Translations under genes and position numbers: made by a program
Assembly (NCBI GenBank): GCA_963667005.1
Contig: OY762937.1
Coordinates: forward strand, 62,001-126,000
Source of the DNA: G963662605 sp963667005
Lineage (GTDB): Bacteria; Bacteroidota; Ignavibacteria; Ignavibacteriales; Ignavibacteriaceae
Length of the DNA stretch: 64,000 nucleotides
Direction: 5' to 3'
Shown here: positions 43,593-52,858 of the stretch, one piece after another
Numbering within the stretch: the first letter of the stretch is position 1
How the letters are laid out: each line of letters opens with the position of its first letter
Notes under the pieces: generated by a model
What the model saw: only the letters and a program-made list of their open reading frames with translations
Databases searched by the model: none
What the model was told of the DNA's origin: nothing

Positions 43593-46352
43593 CTAAACTG
43601 TAATAAGAATTGACACTATTTTCTTGGGGGCTGCGCTCACTAAAATGGAATTATCTTTGACCGGCAGAGTCACTTCGGGGTTTTCTTCTAATGTTGCGTA
43701 AGCAGCGGATTTGACATCAAAAGAAAATTTAATTGAACCGATTACTCCCTGTTCTTTCGGGTTAAAAAAGCGCAGAATATAAGCTCCTTCTACTCCGTTA
43801 TCAGCTTTTTTCAAGCAGCTGAACACGAGGTCTTTCGGTTCAATCTGCATAAACGGAACGCCGGGAATTTTATTTCCGTTCGTCTTGCCTGTCTCAATAA
43901 GCCGTAACGGGGTGCTGAAGCAAACTGCTTGCTCGTACACATTACCATCGTCCCAATTACCTTTGTGAGGATAGAAAGCAAGCCTGTAGGAATGTTTTCC
44001 AAGACATTGCGAACCTTTTTGCCATGTGTAATCCTGTGTGGAACTTGGCGCAATAATATATTGAAAACCACGGAATAGTGTTATTGCAAGTGTCTTTGCG
44101 GCGTCTTCCTGCACTTCATATTCGGTCAATCCCTCGACAAATGCAGAAACACCGTATTCTCCATCGGCAACATCCACAAAATGATACATCGGATAATCAT
44201 ACATAGGCTGCTCGACCCAACCCGTACTGTCGATACGCTTCACTGGGCGCTCGACTACATTGAACTGTCCTTCCGCGAATGAGGCTGAAGCATTGTTTAA
44301 TGTAGGTATCATAATCCTCAGACGATGACTTTCTGCTTTGTTTTCTACTTCCACAAGAAACTCGGCATATGGAGAATCTTTTTTAAGAGTAACGGATAAT
44401 GTAACCGGAAGAATGACTTTCTTACCTTTGCCGGATTGTCTTCCCTGCAAATCCTCAAAGATTCTTAATTTGTGTTCTATCCTGATCGTCGCCGATAACT
44501 GTCCGCGTTCTGTCAAAGAAATATCCGGTTTAGAGTTCAACGTTGTGACCACCGGTTTTACCGACTTGTGTACCCAGGCGTGACCGGCTTCTCCTTCGTC
44601 ATAAAAATATGCAACATTTGAAAAACGTTTACCTGTTTTCTTATCAGTAATATCCAAAGCGCCGTTAGCGAGTGCTTTAATTTTCAAAAATTCATTTTCA
44701 AGAAAGAATGAACCTGCCGCTTTTTTTGCGATGTCTATCTTTCTTCTCGCTTCTTCGCGTGCAACAGGAACCACATTCACATGAGAAAAGCTGAACGGTT
44801 CCGCGTTATTCCACTCAATATATACGTGGTATCTTTTCATTGAGAAATACATCGGCCTGTCAATCAGCTGCTCCAGAACTGGCTCAACATCCGTCTTTGA
44901 GAGTATTTGCATATCCAACGGATGACCGTCGTCATCTGAAATGGTTATTGCACCTCTATCTCTGCTTTGCGGAATATCGATAAATGCCTCAACAACCTCT
45001 TTGCGCCTGTAATTCGTTGTATTTACAGCAAACAAATGGATACTGTCTTTTTCGTAACGTTTTAAGTCAAACTGTTTCACCATATGTTTGCAGGCACGGT
45101 CGAACACCCCACGCGAAATTTCAATCACCTGTTTATAGCGCCACATCATATCATCATGAACTTCGTCAAGACTGCATCCGCCGATTGAGTCATGTGCTGA
45201 ATTCTGAATCAAATAATTCCACGCAATATCCGGATACGTATCATTAACATCCATACCAAAAATACCGGCAAGTGAGTTCAGCGGTTCAGCATAACGCTGC
45301 AACCATGTTTCGGCCTCAAAATTTTTCTGTTTTAAATATGTTCGTGCTGATGTAATATATCCGTATAGATTGCCGCTGCGATAATCATACTGCGCACTGC
45401 GGCGTTCACCTGTAACAAGCGGAGCTTTTTCACTGTCGATATTTTCCCGGAGTCCTTTAGTATAGTCTTCAAGTGTACTATGAATCACGTTTACATCAGG
45501 CATTAATCGTTTAATATCTTCAATAATGCGGACGGTTTTTTTGTTTGGACCGCTTGAGTCGTGCCCCTCCATCCAGACTACGTGCGGTGTTGTAAAATCG
45601 TTGACCTGCTTTTCGATTATGGCGGTCACCGAAGGCACAATGTTTTCTTCATAGTATGTATCGGCAGGATCAATCACGAAGAAGTCGTCTTCATGCAAAA
45701 CCTTATCGGAGAAATGAAAAGGGATTCCGCCGCGCTCCCATTTGTATTCTACGTCCGAGAATTCCTCATTATGCACCACTGTCCGGTAAATGTAAAAATA
45801 AAAATTATACCGGGGCATTGTAGAAAAACGGCTTGTCACTGCTTTTGTGCCATCAGCACCCTCCCAGATAAATTCCGCATTGTGGCTGTCTAATGAGTTA
45901 ACACCACGATAAAACATAATAACGTCAATACCGAACTGGGCATATATTTGAGGAAGCTGTGATATCTGTCCCCACGAAAACGGTGAATATCCGGTTTTCG
46001 AGGCGCCGCCGAAAGGCGCACATGTTTTATGTCCGAGCAGCAAATTGCGGACAAGATTTTCACCGCCGACATGATATTCATCGGGAAGAATATACCATGG
46101 ACCGATATATAACCTTTTTTCCTTTACTAACTTTTCAATTACTTCCCTGCGATGAGGGCGCGCTTCAAGATAATCGTCAATAACGATTGACTGACTGTCC
46201 AAATGGTATGCGCGGTATTCCGGTTCGGAAAGAAGTATGTCTATAACGCTGTCTATCATCGCAACAAGCATCTGCCTGTTTTTCTGATACGGAAATCTCC
46301 ATTCCCTATCCCAGTGAGTGTTTGATATTACGTGAAATACTTTATCGTTCAT
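43593..46352 (-). CDS. GH38-family alpha-mannosidase-like protein
   Basis: A 919-residue protein with the GH38 layout. The N-terminal ISNTHWDREWRFPYQKNRQM has zinc ligands His13 and Asp15. YHLDSQSIVIDDYL, GPWYILPDEYHVGGENLVRN and SAHDSIGGCSLDEVHDDM (late zinc His) follow, then beta-sandwich domains. The usual nucleophile motif D-x-F-G-H/Q reads PFSWGQ at 124-129, so the Asp position is Phe125. No signal peptide is present, so it acts in the cytoplasm on an imported glycoside, if it is active. It is the last gene of the NanE operon and starts 21 bases after the HAD gene. Confidence 0.88.
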   Translation of the reverse strand: MNDKVFHVISNTHWDREWRFPYQKNRQMLVAMIDSVIDILLSEPEYRAYHLDSQSIVIDDYLEARPHRREVIEKLVKEKRLYIGPWYILPDEYHVGGENLVRNLLLGHKTCAPFGGASKTGYSPFSWGQISQLPQIYAQFGIDVIMFYRGVNSLDSHNAEFIWEGADGTKAVTSRFSTMPRYNFYFYIYRTVVHNEEFSDVEYKWERGGIPFHFSDKVLHEDDFFVIDPADTYYEENIVPSVTAIIEKQVNDFTTPHVVWMEGHDSSGPNKKTVRIIEDIKRLMPDVNVIHSTLEDYTKGLRENIDSEKAPLVTGERRSAQYDYRSGNLYGYITSARTYLKQKNFEAETWLQRYAEPLNSLAGIFGMDVNDTYPDIAWNYLIQNSAHDSIGGCSLDEVHDDMMWRYKQVIEISRGVFDRACKHMVKQFDLKRYEKDSIHLFAVNTTNYRRKEVVEAFIDIPQSRDRGAITISDDDGHPLDMQILSKTDVEPVLEQLIDRPMYFSMKRYHVYIEWNNAEPFSFSHVNVVPVAREEARRKIDIAKKAAGSFFLENEFLKIKALANGALDITDKKTGKRFSNVAYFYDEGEAGHAWVHKSVKPVVTTLNSKPDISLTERGQLSATIRIEHKLRIFEDLQGRQSGKGKKVILPVTLSVTLKKDSPYAEFLVEVENKAESHRLRIMIPTLNNASASFAEGQFNVVERPVKRIDSTGWVEQPMYDYPMYHFVDVADGEYGVSAFVEGLTEYEVQEDAAKTLAITLFRGFQYIIAPSSTQDYTWQKGSQCLGKHSYRLAFYPHKGNWDDGNVYEQAVCFSTPLRLIETGKTNGNKIPGVPFMQIEPKDLVFSCLKKADNGVEGAYILRFFNPKEQGVIGSIKFSFDVKSAAYATLEENPEVTLPVKDNSILVSAAPKKIVSILITV

Positions 46353-46373
46353 AATATATCCAATGTCAAATTC

Positions 46374-47747
46374 TTATAATGCAGTAAAAAGGGAGTGATA
46401 GAGAATGACCTCCGGTAATCCGCCCTTACAAATATGTGAGGCTGCTGCAAAATTGTGTCCGCTTGTTTGAGCAAACGGAACAGCGACACAGCGGCCGATG
46501 CCGGCGGCACGAATAGCAATCGTCCCGCTCTCACTGTCTTCAAATCCCACAACATTCTTAAACTGTTCGCTTTTCATGCCCACCTGATGCAATGCAATGC
46601 TATATAAATCACGGTGCGGTTTTAATCGAATCTCGCTTGAGTCGGAGGCAGTTACAAAACTATCGTAATAATCCTGATACCTGCTGAATTTTTCAAGTAG
46701 CATAGAAGTTTTAGTATCAGGCAAATTCATCTTTTCAATTCTCTCACATAAAACCTTGAACACCTCCGCTACAACAATATCCGCCTCATAATAAATTGAA
46801 GATGTAACGATTGCGACCTTCGCCGGATGTTGTACGAATTTCCGGGAAAGGGCTTCCAGTTTTTTTAAAATGCTCTTTTGGTTTTCAAGCGAGTAGTGCA
46901 CTCCTGATTTCTTTTCATAGGCGCCGATAAGGTGTTCGTATAAATTCAGTATATCATCACCAAGCCATCCTTTGACGAGTGGAAGGAATATTTCAACACC
47001 AGGCATTGGCTCAATTAAATGCTTGTCCGGATTGGCAAACAATTCACTTGATAAATTACGGCTCTCGCCCGCCTTGATTCTTTCAAGGATATGATGATAC
47101 CGCTGATAATAGACATCAATAGCGAGTCTAACATAATCGGACATTTGCAATGAAACAATCGTTCTTCCATACTTTTCAAACAATTCGTCTACGGTATTCA
47201 GCAAATCATGTTCAGAGATACTGGATGTATGAGCCAATAAATAATATTTTTCGTCAGTTATGACTCCCGCCAAGCCGAGATTTATAAGATTATTTCGCAC
47301 GTCTTCCTGACGCTGTTTATCCTTCCCGGTAAGCAATGTCCACAGAGCCGCATATATAAAAGCTCTAACTGATTTTTCCGGGATGAATGAATCACTGTAT
47401 TTAGTGCAAAGGTATTCAACATGTTTAGTTGTTGAATTACCGATAATATGCGGGTAGTCAGCCTGATGATCCAGACCGCTCCACGCATCAACACTCATTC
47501 TATCACTCAATTTACGCACCATGTACTCAAGCGAGTGGATACACAACTCTTCTGTCGTCGTCGTTGTACCATCCATATCCATCAGTATTGCCTGAATCTG
47601 TTGAGAAGGCTCCATGTTCTTGGGAGCTAACGGATAAAATTCAAATGCGGGATGTATGTAATCAGGATTTTGGACTTTTACGTACTCATTTCCTAAAGTT
47701 TCCAGTTCTGCAAATACTTCGTTTCTTGTATACATTGTCTTTTTCAT
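46374..47747 (-). CDS. HAD-superfamily hydrolase-like protein with large cap insertion
   Basis: Cytoplasmic 457-residue protein with HAD motifs. Motif I is ILMDMDGTTTTTEEL (Asp57, Asp59), motif II is KVAIVTSS, the motif III lysine lies in EIRLKPHRDLYSIAL and motif IV is VVGFEDSESG. A helical insertion of over 200 residues between motifs I and II makes it longer than typical beta-phosphoglucomutase-like phosphatases. It may dephosphorylate or isomerise a sugar phosphate of the pathway. The substrate is not deducible. It lies 13 bases after the FAD oxidoreductase gene in the same operon. Confidence 0.78.
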   Translation of the reverse strand: MKKTMYTRNEVFAELETLGNEYVKVQNPDYIHPAFEFYPLAPKNMEPSQQIQAILMDMDGTTTTTEELCIHSLEYMVRKLSDRMSVDAWSGLDHQADYPHIIGNSTTKHVEYLCTKYSDSFIPEKSVRAFIYAALWTLLTGKDKQRQEDVRNNLINLGLAGVITDEKYYLLAHTSSISEHDLLNTVDELFEKYGRTIVSLQMSDYVRLAIDVYYQRYHHILERIKAGESRNLSSELFANPDKHLIEPMPGVEIFLPLVKGWLGDDILNLYEHLIGAYEKKSGVHYSLENQKSILKKLEALSRKFVQHPAKVAIVTSSIYYEADIVVAEVFKVLCERIEKMNLPDTKTSMLLEKFSRYQDYYDSFVTASDSSEIRLKPHRDLYSIALHQVGMKSEQFKNVVGFEDSESGTIAIRAAGIGRCVAVPFAQTSGHNFAAASHICKGGLPEVILYHSLFTAL

Positions 47748-47760
47748 AAAACCTGAGTCA

Positions 47761-49068
47761 TTAAAATTCTACATTATTCCTGATTTCATTCCGGAGAAGT
47801 TGATAATCAACATTTCTCAACGAAATATTGTTTAAAGTTGCAATAGCGGATAAAGCCCCGCACGCTTCACCGGTAGCTGCCGAGGTCGGCATGATGCGCA
47901 GAGCGCCATGTCCTTCACGTGTAGCAGAGATACACCGGCCGGCGACAAGAAGATTCTCTGCGTCTTTGACGATTAAAGCATCAACAGGTATTTCATAATA
48001 TTCACCCTCTGCGAGGTCTTCCATCTTATCCTTTTCATCTTTCTGTCCATGAATATCAATTCCATAACATCCACGCGCAACTGCTCTGTCAAATTTCTTT
48101 CCCTTGCGGATATCGTCGCCGGTAACAATATAATCACCTACTGCCCTGCGTGTTTCCCTGACTCCGACTTGCACAGCCGTCTCAAGTAAATACGCATCTT
48201 CAAATCCGGGTATTTCCGTTTGCAGCAAATCAACGACTTCATGAACCTGTTTTCGCCCTGCAATTTCTGCCTGCGTCAATCCGAGCGAGGTTGAGCCGTC
48301 AAGTCCTAAAATGTTTGTAGTATTAAAAGAAGCCTCTCCTGTGCCGGGCAGAGTTGTATAAAAAATATACTGCACGTCAGGTGAAAGCTGCTGCTGTTCA
48401 ATTCTTTTTTTTACGTAACTAAAATATCCGGCCACAGAGATGATCTTTTTAAAATCGTAGTTATAATCCATCCATGGGAAGAAATCATCTTTGTGTTCGA
48501 TTGTATATTCAACCGCTTTTTTGATGTCAATACCTGCCATGCGAAAGAAAAGAGTCATCGCCTGAAGGTTACCGGTTGATTCGTCACCCTTAACCCAGGG
48601 GAAACCTCCGGTGAACAATATTTGGGCATCACCTGTAGTATCAATGAAAACTTTACCGGAGATTTCTAATTCATTGCCATGCGATTGAACGATAAGGGAT
48701 TTGAGACTTTCATTCTCTTTAATTACGGATACGAGCTCAGTATCCAAAAACAAAGAAACATTTGAGTCTTTAAGTAATTTATATGAGGCTGACCGGAATG
48801 CATTTGCATAAAAACCATTATCAAGCATGCCGCCCAAAGATCTCATTTCATCTTCAATTCTCTCGAATACTCCTTGAACAAGAGGAGTTCCATGCACCGA
48901 ATGTTTCATGAATGGAGATACCATTCCAGCAGTTGACATTCCGCCAACAAATGCATACCGCTCAATCAGTGCAACTTTAGCTCCAAGCTGTCCCGCCTTA
49001 ACAGCCGCACTGATTCCGGCAATTCCGGCGCCTGCGACAACTATATCATATTGAAATTTTTGCCGCAT
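47761..49068 (-). CDS. FAD-dependent oxidoreductase (FAD_oxidored type)
   Basis: A 435-residue flavoprotein. The dinucleotide-binding Rossmann motif VVAGAGIAGISAAVKAGQLG lies at the N-terminus, followed by ERYAFVGGMSTAGMVSPF. FIDTTGDAQILFTGGFPW, the ETRRAVGDYIVTGDDI block and the C-terminal LLVAGRCISATREGHGALRI with PTSAATGEACG are typical of the PF12831 class. It presumably oxidises a sugar or amino-sugar derivative. The ATG overlaps the nanE end by 23 bases. A second, degenerate member of the same class lies on the other side of nanE. Confidence 0.85.
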   Translation of the reverse strand: MRQKFQYDIVVAGAGIAGISAAVKAGQLGAKVALIERYAFVGGMSTAGMVSPFMKHSVHGTPLVQGVFERIEDEMRSLGGMLDNGFYANAFRSASYKLLKDSNVSLFLDTELVSVIKENESLKSLIVQSHGNELEISGKVFIDTTGDAQILFTGGFPWVKGDESTGNLQAMTLFFRMAGIDIKKAVEYTIEHKDDFFPWMDYNYDFKKIISVAGYFSYVKKRIEQQQLSPDVQYIFYTTLPGTGEASFNTTNILGLDGSTSLGLTQAEIAGRKQVHEVVDLLQTEIPGFEDAYLLETAVQVGVRETRRAVGDYIVTGDDIRKGKKFDRAVARGCYGIDIHGQKDEKDKMEDLAEGEYYEIPVDALIVKDAENLLVAGRCISATREGHGALRIMPTSAATGEACGALSAIATLNNISLRNVDYQLLRNEIRNNVEF

Positions 49069-49774
49069 TCTTTTTATCTACCATTTTATTCATCGCTGAA
49101 ATATACCATTCTGTTATCATATTCGGACTTGTAATGGCAGTACCGGCAATAACGCCCCAGGCTCCCAGAGTTATCATGTGTGCTGCCTGATCGGGTGTGT
49201 TTACCCTTCCTTCTGCAAAAACAGGAATTTTATCAAGAGCGGCAAGATTTTTTAATAGTTCGTAATCCGGCCCGAGATCTTTAAGAATGAATGTATTAGG
49301 CGTGTAACCGCTTAGTGTCGTAGATAACGCATCAGCGCCTGCTTCAATACATGCCAATCCTTCAGAGTACTCTGCAATATCAGCTAAAACTATACAGTTA
49401 TATTTTTCTTTCACCTGATGAATAAATTCAGGACCGGTAAGATCTTCGCGTTTTCTGAATGTTCCATCTATCGCAATTATATGTGTACCAATTGCGAGCA
49501 GATCTTCAACATCCTTAAAACTGCCGGTTATGCGGACTGTGCCGTCAGGAAAATCGGACTTAACAAGTCCCACAACGGGGAGATGTACTTCGTTGATAAT
49601 TTTTTCAGTTTTTTTGATACCTTCCGAACGGATAGCCACAGCACCACCAAATTTGGCAGCTTGTGCAAGAAGAGTTACACCTTCCGGTGAGTTAAAGGGA
49701 GAATTTCCTCTTGCCTGACAAGATACTATCAGTCCGTTTTTCAGAGGGGCAAATATTGCGTTATAGTTTTTCAT
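49046..49774 (-). CDS. nanE: N-acylmannosamine-6-phosphate 2-epimerase
   Basis: TIM-barrel epimerase of 242 residues that turns ManNAc-6-P into GlcNAc-6-P in sialic acid and ManNAc use. Family marks are LIVSCQARGNSPFNSPEGVT, GAVAIRSEGI, LPVVGLVKSDFPDGTVRITG, the central VLADIAEYSEGLACIEAGAD, STTLSGYTPNT and PVFAEGRVNTPDQAAHMITL. It sits between two FAD proteins and the operon has a transporter, so an N-acylmannosamine or related sugar is probably imported. No sialic acid lyase (NanA) or ManNAc kinase is visible here. Confidence 0.93.
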   Translation of the reverse strand: MKNYNAIFAPLKNGLIVSCQARGNSPFNSPEGVTLLAQAAKFGGAVAIRSEGIKKTEKIINEVHLPVVGLVKSDFPDGTVRITGSFKDVEDLLAIGTHIIAIDGTFRKREDLTGPEFIHQVKEKYNCIVLADIAEYSEGLACIEAGADALSTTLSGYTPNTFILKDLGPDYELLKNLAALDKIPVFAEGRVNTPDQAAHMITLGAWGVIAGTAITSPNMITEWYISAMNKMVDKKNAAKISI

Positions 49775-49789
49775 ATTGAGTTATGTACT

Positions 49790-50656
49790 TTATTTAACCG
49801 AATCTAATTTTGATTCAAGTATTGCGGCATTTGTAAAAACGAAATGCTGCGGGTTTGTTTTCTGGATAACATCAGTTAATTTTATCAGTCCGCCTATACG
49901 GCTAATTTTTCTGAATTCCGTATATGCAGTATACCCCGGACGTACCGGCAGCAATTGAATCCGCCCATTTTGTTTCTGTAATGACTCCGAAATACGATCT
50001 ATCATTTCCTGCATCGTACTCTCTGCGGTACCACCATGATGCAGTGGTAATTCGAATGATGCCCAGTAACGGCATTGCGATACTTTAATTAAGGATTTTG
50101 GAATGATCGTGTTGAAGTCGGGTTTCGTTTCGCAGTGAACAAAGAGATTAAAAACATTCTGCTTTACTTCCCCGCTTTCACCTGACAGCACCGATAACAA
50201 TTGCTCATCTGAAGCATCGAAGATGGTGCATGCGCTTAAGTGAATCGGGCCTTCCTTCGCAGACAATTCCATTTGACACGTTTCATCTTCAAGAGGTGAA
50301 AGTCTCACCGGCAGTACATGGTATAGCTGCTGCACTTTAGCCGTCTCAAGGAGTTCCTGCAGAATTTTTTTTACAGCTTCCGGATCAAAGCAAAAGCCAT
50401 TATCATCCAGAACCGTAACGGCGTTCTTTTCATGAAGCAGTGAATTGAATATTCTTCGAACAATGGGACTTAGTGAATTCACATGAACATACTGCCTGCA
50501 TGCCAAACTTTCAGTGATGCTGCCGCCAGGAAATCCGTAATGGTTCAGTAGGAGAACTGATTTACCCAGCTGCGCCTTATGGATTGCATATACAATGCCT
50601 GGAATCGTTGCGCTATACACGATATGGTCGTATGAGTGTTTTCCTTCTATGGCCAT
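49790..50656 (-). CDS. Degenerate FAD-oxidoreductase paralogue
   Basis: A 288-residue protein whose start resembles the FAD_oxidored class (HIVYSATIPGIVYAIHKAQL, LNHYGFPGGSITESLACRQY) but with SATIPG in place of the GxGxxG nucleotide loop. It is much shorter than its neighbour at 47761-49068 and lacks the C-terminal FAD signature (GRCISATREGHG). It may not bind FAD, and could be a structural partner of the intact flavoprotein or a lyase-like derivative. The ATG at 50656 comes one base after the HyuA stop, so translation is coupled. The frame is open throughout, which argues against a pseudogene. Confidence 0.7.
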   Translation of the reverse strand: MAIEGKHSYDHIVYSATIPGIVYAIHKAQLGKSVLLLNHYGFPGGSITESLACRQYVHVNSLSPIVRRIFNSLLHEKNAVTVLDDNGFCFDPEAVKKILQELLETAKVQQLYHVLPVRLSPLEDETCQMELSAKEGPIHLSACTIFDASDEQLLSVLSGESGEVKQNVFNLFVHCETKPDFNTIIPKSLIKVSQCRYWASFELPLHHGGTAESTMQEMIDRISESLQKQNGRIQLLPVRPGYTAYTEFRKISRIGGLIKLTDVIQKTNPQHFVFTNAAILESKLDSVK

Positions 50657-50657
50657 A

Positions 50658-52817
50658 CTACTTCTTTTCCGATGCAATGATAACGACCTGCTCATTCGGC
50701 GCGGCTTTCGCAATTTCTATATCAGCCAAAGCCATGATCTGAGCTTCCTGTATCAATCCGGTAAAATCAATAATCCTGCCGGATACCAGCAGGAATAAAT
50801 CCGGCACCAGCGCACCCGCGTCACCAAATGTTGTAAGTTTCTCAACAAGATGCTTGATTGTGCTCTTTACATCACAGACCGGTGATGATTGAACAAGAGC
50901 ATTAGTTAGTTGCAGCTTAATCGTTCCTTCCTTGTCAACCACACGTAATCCGTTCAATCCTGTTTTTGCAAGACCGAATAAATGCCGTTTTATAGACGGA
51001 TAAACGACAGCTGTTAAGAATGAAGTCTTTCCGGCTATCTTCAGATTGTGTGCTTCCGTGCGAAACGATTGAGCGCAGATGTCAAGCAATTCATTTTCAG
51101 ATAAAATTTTTATATCGAGATCGCGTGTCCTAAGTTCGCTTGAACCCATGGCAATTGCGATAACTTTTTTGTTTTTGCTGTCTATCTCAATAGAGACCTC
51201 AACAGACTCCGGAACGGCTCCCATTGCTATAACCGAACGGAATACTTCCTCGCGCAATTCAATAATATCCGCTTCTGTTGGATTGACAATGTTTCTTTCA
51301 ATAGAGTCACGAATCATTCCAAGCGCAGCACCAATTGCAGAGATTACTTCACTATTTTCTGTGATAGTATGAGAAATAGAAAGAGCATCAGCCGTAAACG
51401 GCACGATTGCAGATGCACCGCCACCCCCTCCTACAAAGCGGATAAGATTTGTATCAAGCTTATATTCTCTAACAAGCTGTTTAATAACCGGCGCAATTTT
51501 TTCGGATGATAGTGCCAGTATTTCTTCGGCAAGAGCTTTTGGTTCTTTTTCAAACCACGTGCCTAACGCCTGCATACATGATTCTATTGTTTTGGTATTG
51601 GCGGCTCCATGTCCTGTTTCTTTAACAAGACCCAGATAATAAGAAGCTTCTGTAGGTGTAATAGCAAAACCACTCGTGGCATTATTTGGCAAACGGATTG
51701 CCATATAGTCGCCGGGATCATTCACACGAGGCTGTATTCCTTCCAATTCAAGATTGGCAAAATCATTTACTGTGGAGAATGCTACATAATTTAAGTTCGC
51801 GATATGAGCACTGCGAGGGCCGACATCAATAATTTTCTTTCCGGCAAAGCGCGGTACAGAACCGCCGGCAATTCCAAGTGTGCGGACATCCAGAGTTCTG
51901 ACAAATAAACGGTTGCCCGCAATCTGTGCACTTTTAACCTGTGGCTTTCCATTTTTAATTACAGAGATATCCGTTGAAGTACCGCCGACTTCGATAAATA
52001 TTCCATCTGAAACCTTTGCGTACATAAGAGCGGCGGTTACTCCGGCTGCGGGACCTGAGAGCATAGTCAGGATCGGCCGTTTACGCATTTCATTGATATC
52101 CATAATGCCGCCATCGGAACGCATAACCATAACCGGCGTTGTTATACCGCTTTTCCGGATAGATTCTTCAGTAAGATTTGCAGTTTCCAGCATTTTCGGC
52201 ATCATGCTCGCATTAATAACAGCAGTACGTGTTCTTACACGAAGTCCATAAAGCTTACTGATCTTGCTCGCTGCGGTTGCCATCAATCCGTATTCTTCAG
52301 CAATCCTTACAACAAACTCTTCATTTGCACAATTGTCAACGCCGAATGCCTCAGAAGCGACAACAACCTCAACACCATGAGATACAAAGTTGTCCATAGC
52401 CTTTCGTATAGCTTCTTCGCTTAGAGGTTTTGCAACATCAAAATAGCTGAATACAGTTTTAAGAAATTTACCGGGAGAAAGTTCTATTTTAGAAAGATTC
52501 GTTTCCGTTCGTGCACGCTTACCTTCAATACCTTTACCCATGCCGACAATGCCAACAGTCGCAACATCACCTTCAAGAAGCGCATTTGTCGCTTGTGTTG
52601 TTGAGTGAGCAATCAGGATGACTTCCGACGGATCTATTTTTGATTCCGATAAAAGTTTGTGAAGTGAATCGACTACTCCTTTTGCGACTCCCTCCCATGC
52701 GCCGTGCGTGGTAGGTACGCAGGCTTTACCGACAATACTATAATCTGCTATATCTATGGCGACCGCATGAGTAAACGTTCCGCCGACATCAATACCTACT
52801 TTAATTTTTCTTTTCAT
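50658..52817 (-). CDS. Hydantoinase/oxoprolinase (HyuA)-like ATPase
   Basis: A 719-residue member of the ASKHA-fold hydantoinase A/oxoprolinase family. The phosphate loop is VGIDVGGTFTHAVAIDI. LIAHSTTQATNALLEGDVAT, the MVMRSDGGIMDINEMRKRPI and LSGPAAGVTAALMYAKVSD block, and IFIEVGGTSTDISVIKNGKP are the standard signatures. The family uses ATP to open lactam or hydantoin rings, or to carboxylate small ketones. No HyuB subunit is nearby. The C-terminal region departs from the common HyuA. In this operon it may act on a cyclic amide derived from an amino sugar, which is an inference only. Confidence 0.85.
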   Translation of the reverse strand: MKRKIKVGIDVGGTFTHAVAIDIADYSIVGKACVPTTHGAWEGVAKGVVDSLHKLLSESKIDPSEVILIAHSTTQATNALLEGDVATVGIVGMGKGIEGKRARTETNLSKIELSPGKFLKTVFSYFDVAKPLSEEAIRKAMDNFVSHGVEVVVASEAFGVDNCANEEFVVRIAEEYGLMATAASKISKLYGLRVRTRTAVINASMMPKMLETANLTEESIRKSGITTPVMVMRSDGGIMDINEMRKRPILTMLSGPAAGVTAALMYAKVSDGIFIEVGGTSTDISVIKNGKPQVKSAQIAGNRLFVRTLDVRTLGIAGGSVPRFAGKKIIDVGPRSAHIANLNYVAFSTVNDFANLELEGIQPRVNDPGDYMAIRLPNNATSGFAITPTEASYYLGLVKETGHGAANTKTIESCMQALGTWFEKEPKALAEEILALSSEKIAPVIKQLVREYKLDTNLIRFVGGGGGASAIVPFTADALSISHTITENSEVISAIGAALGMIRDSIERNIVNPTEADIIELREEVFRSVIAMGAVPESVEVSIEIDSKNKKVIAIAMGSSELRTRDLDIKILSENELLDICAQSFRTEAHNLKIAGKTSFLTAVVYPSIKRHLFGLAKTGLNGLRVVDKEGTIKLQLTNALVQSSPVCDVKSTIKHLVEKLTTFGDAGALVPDLFLLVSGRIIDFTGLIQEAQIMALADIEIAKAAPNEQVVIIASEKK

Positions 52818-52858
52818 ATCTCTTCAAAATCTTCAATTAACAATCGAGTGGACGGTTT

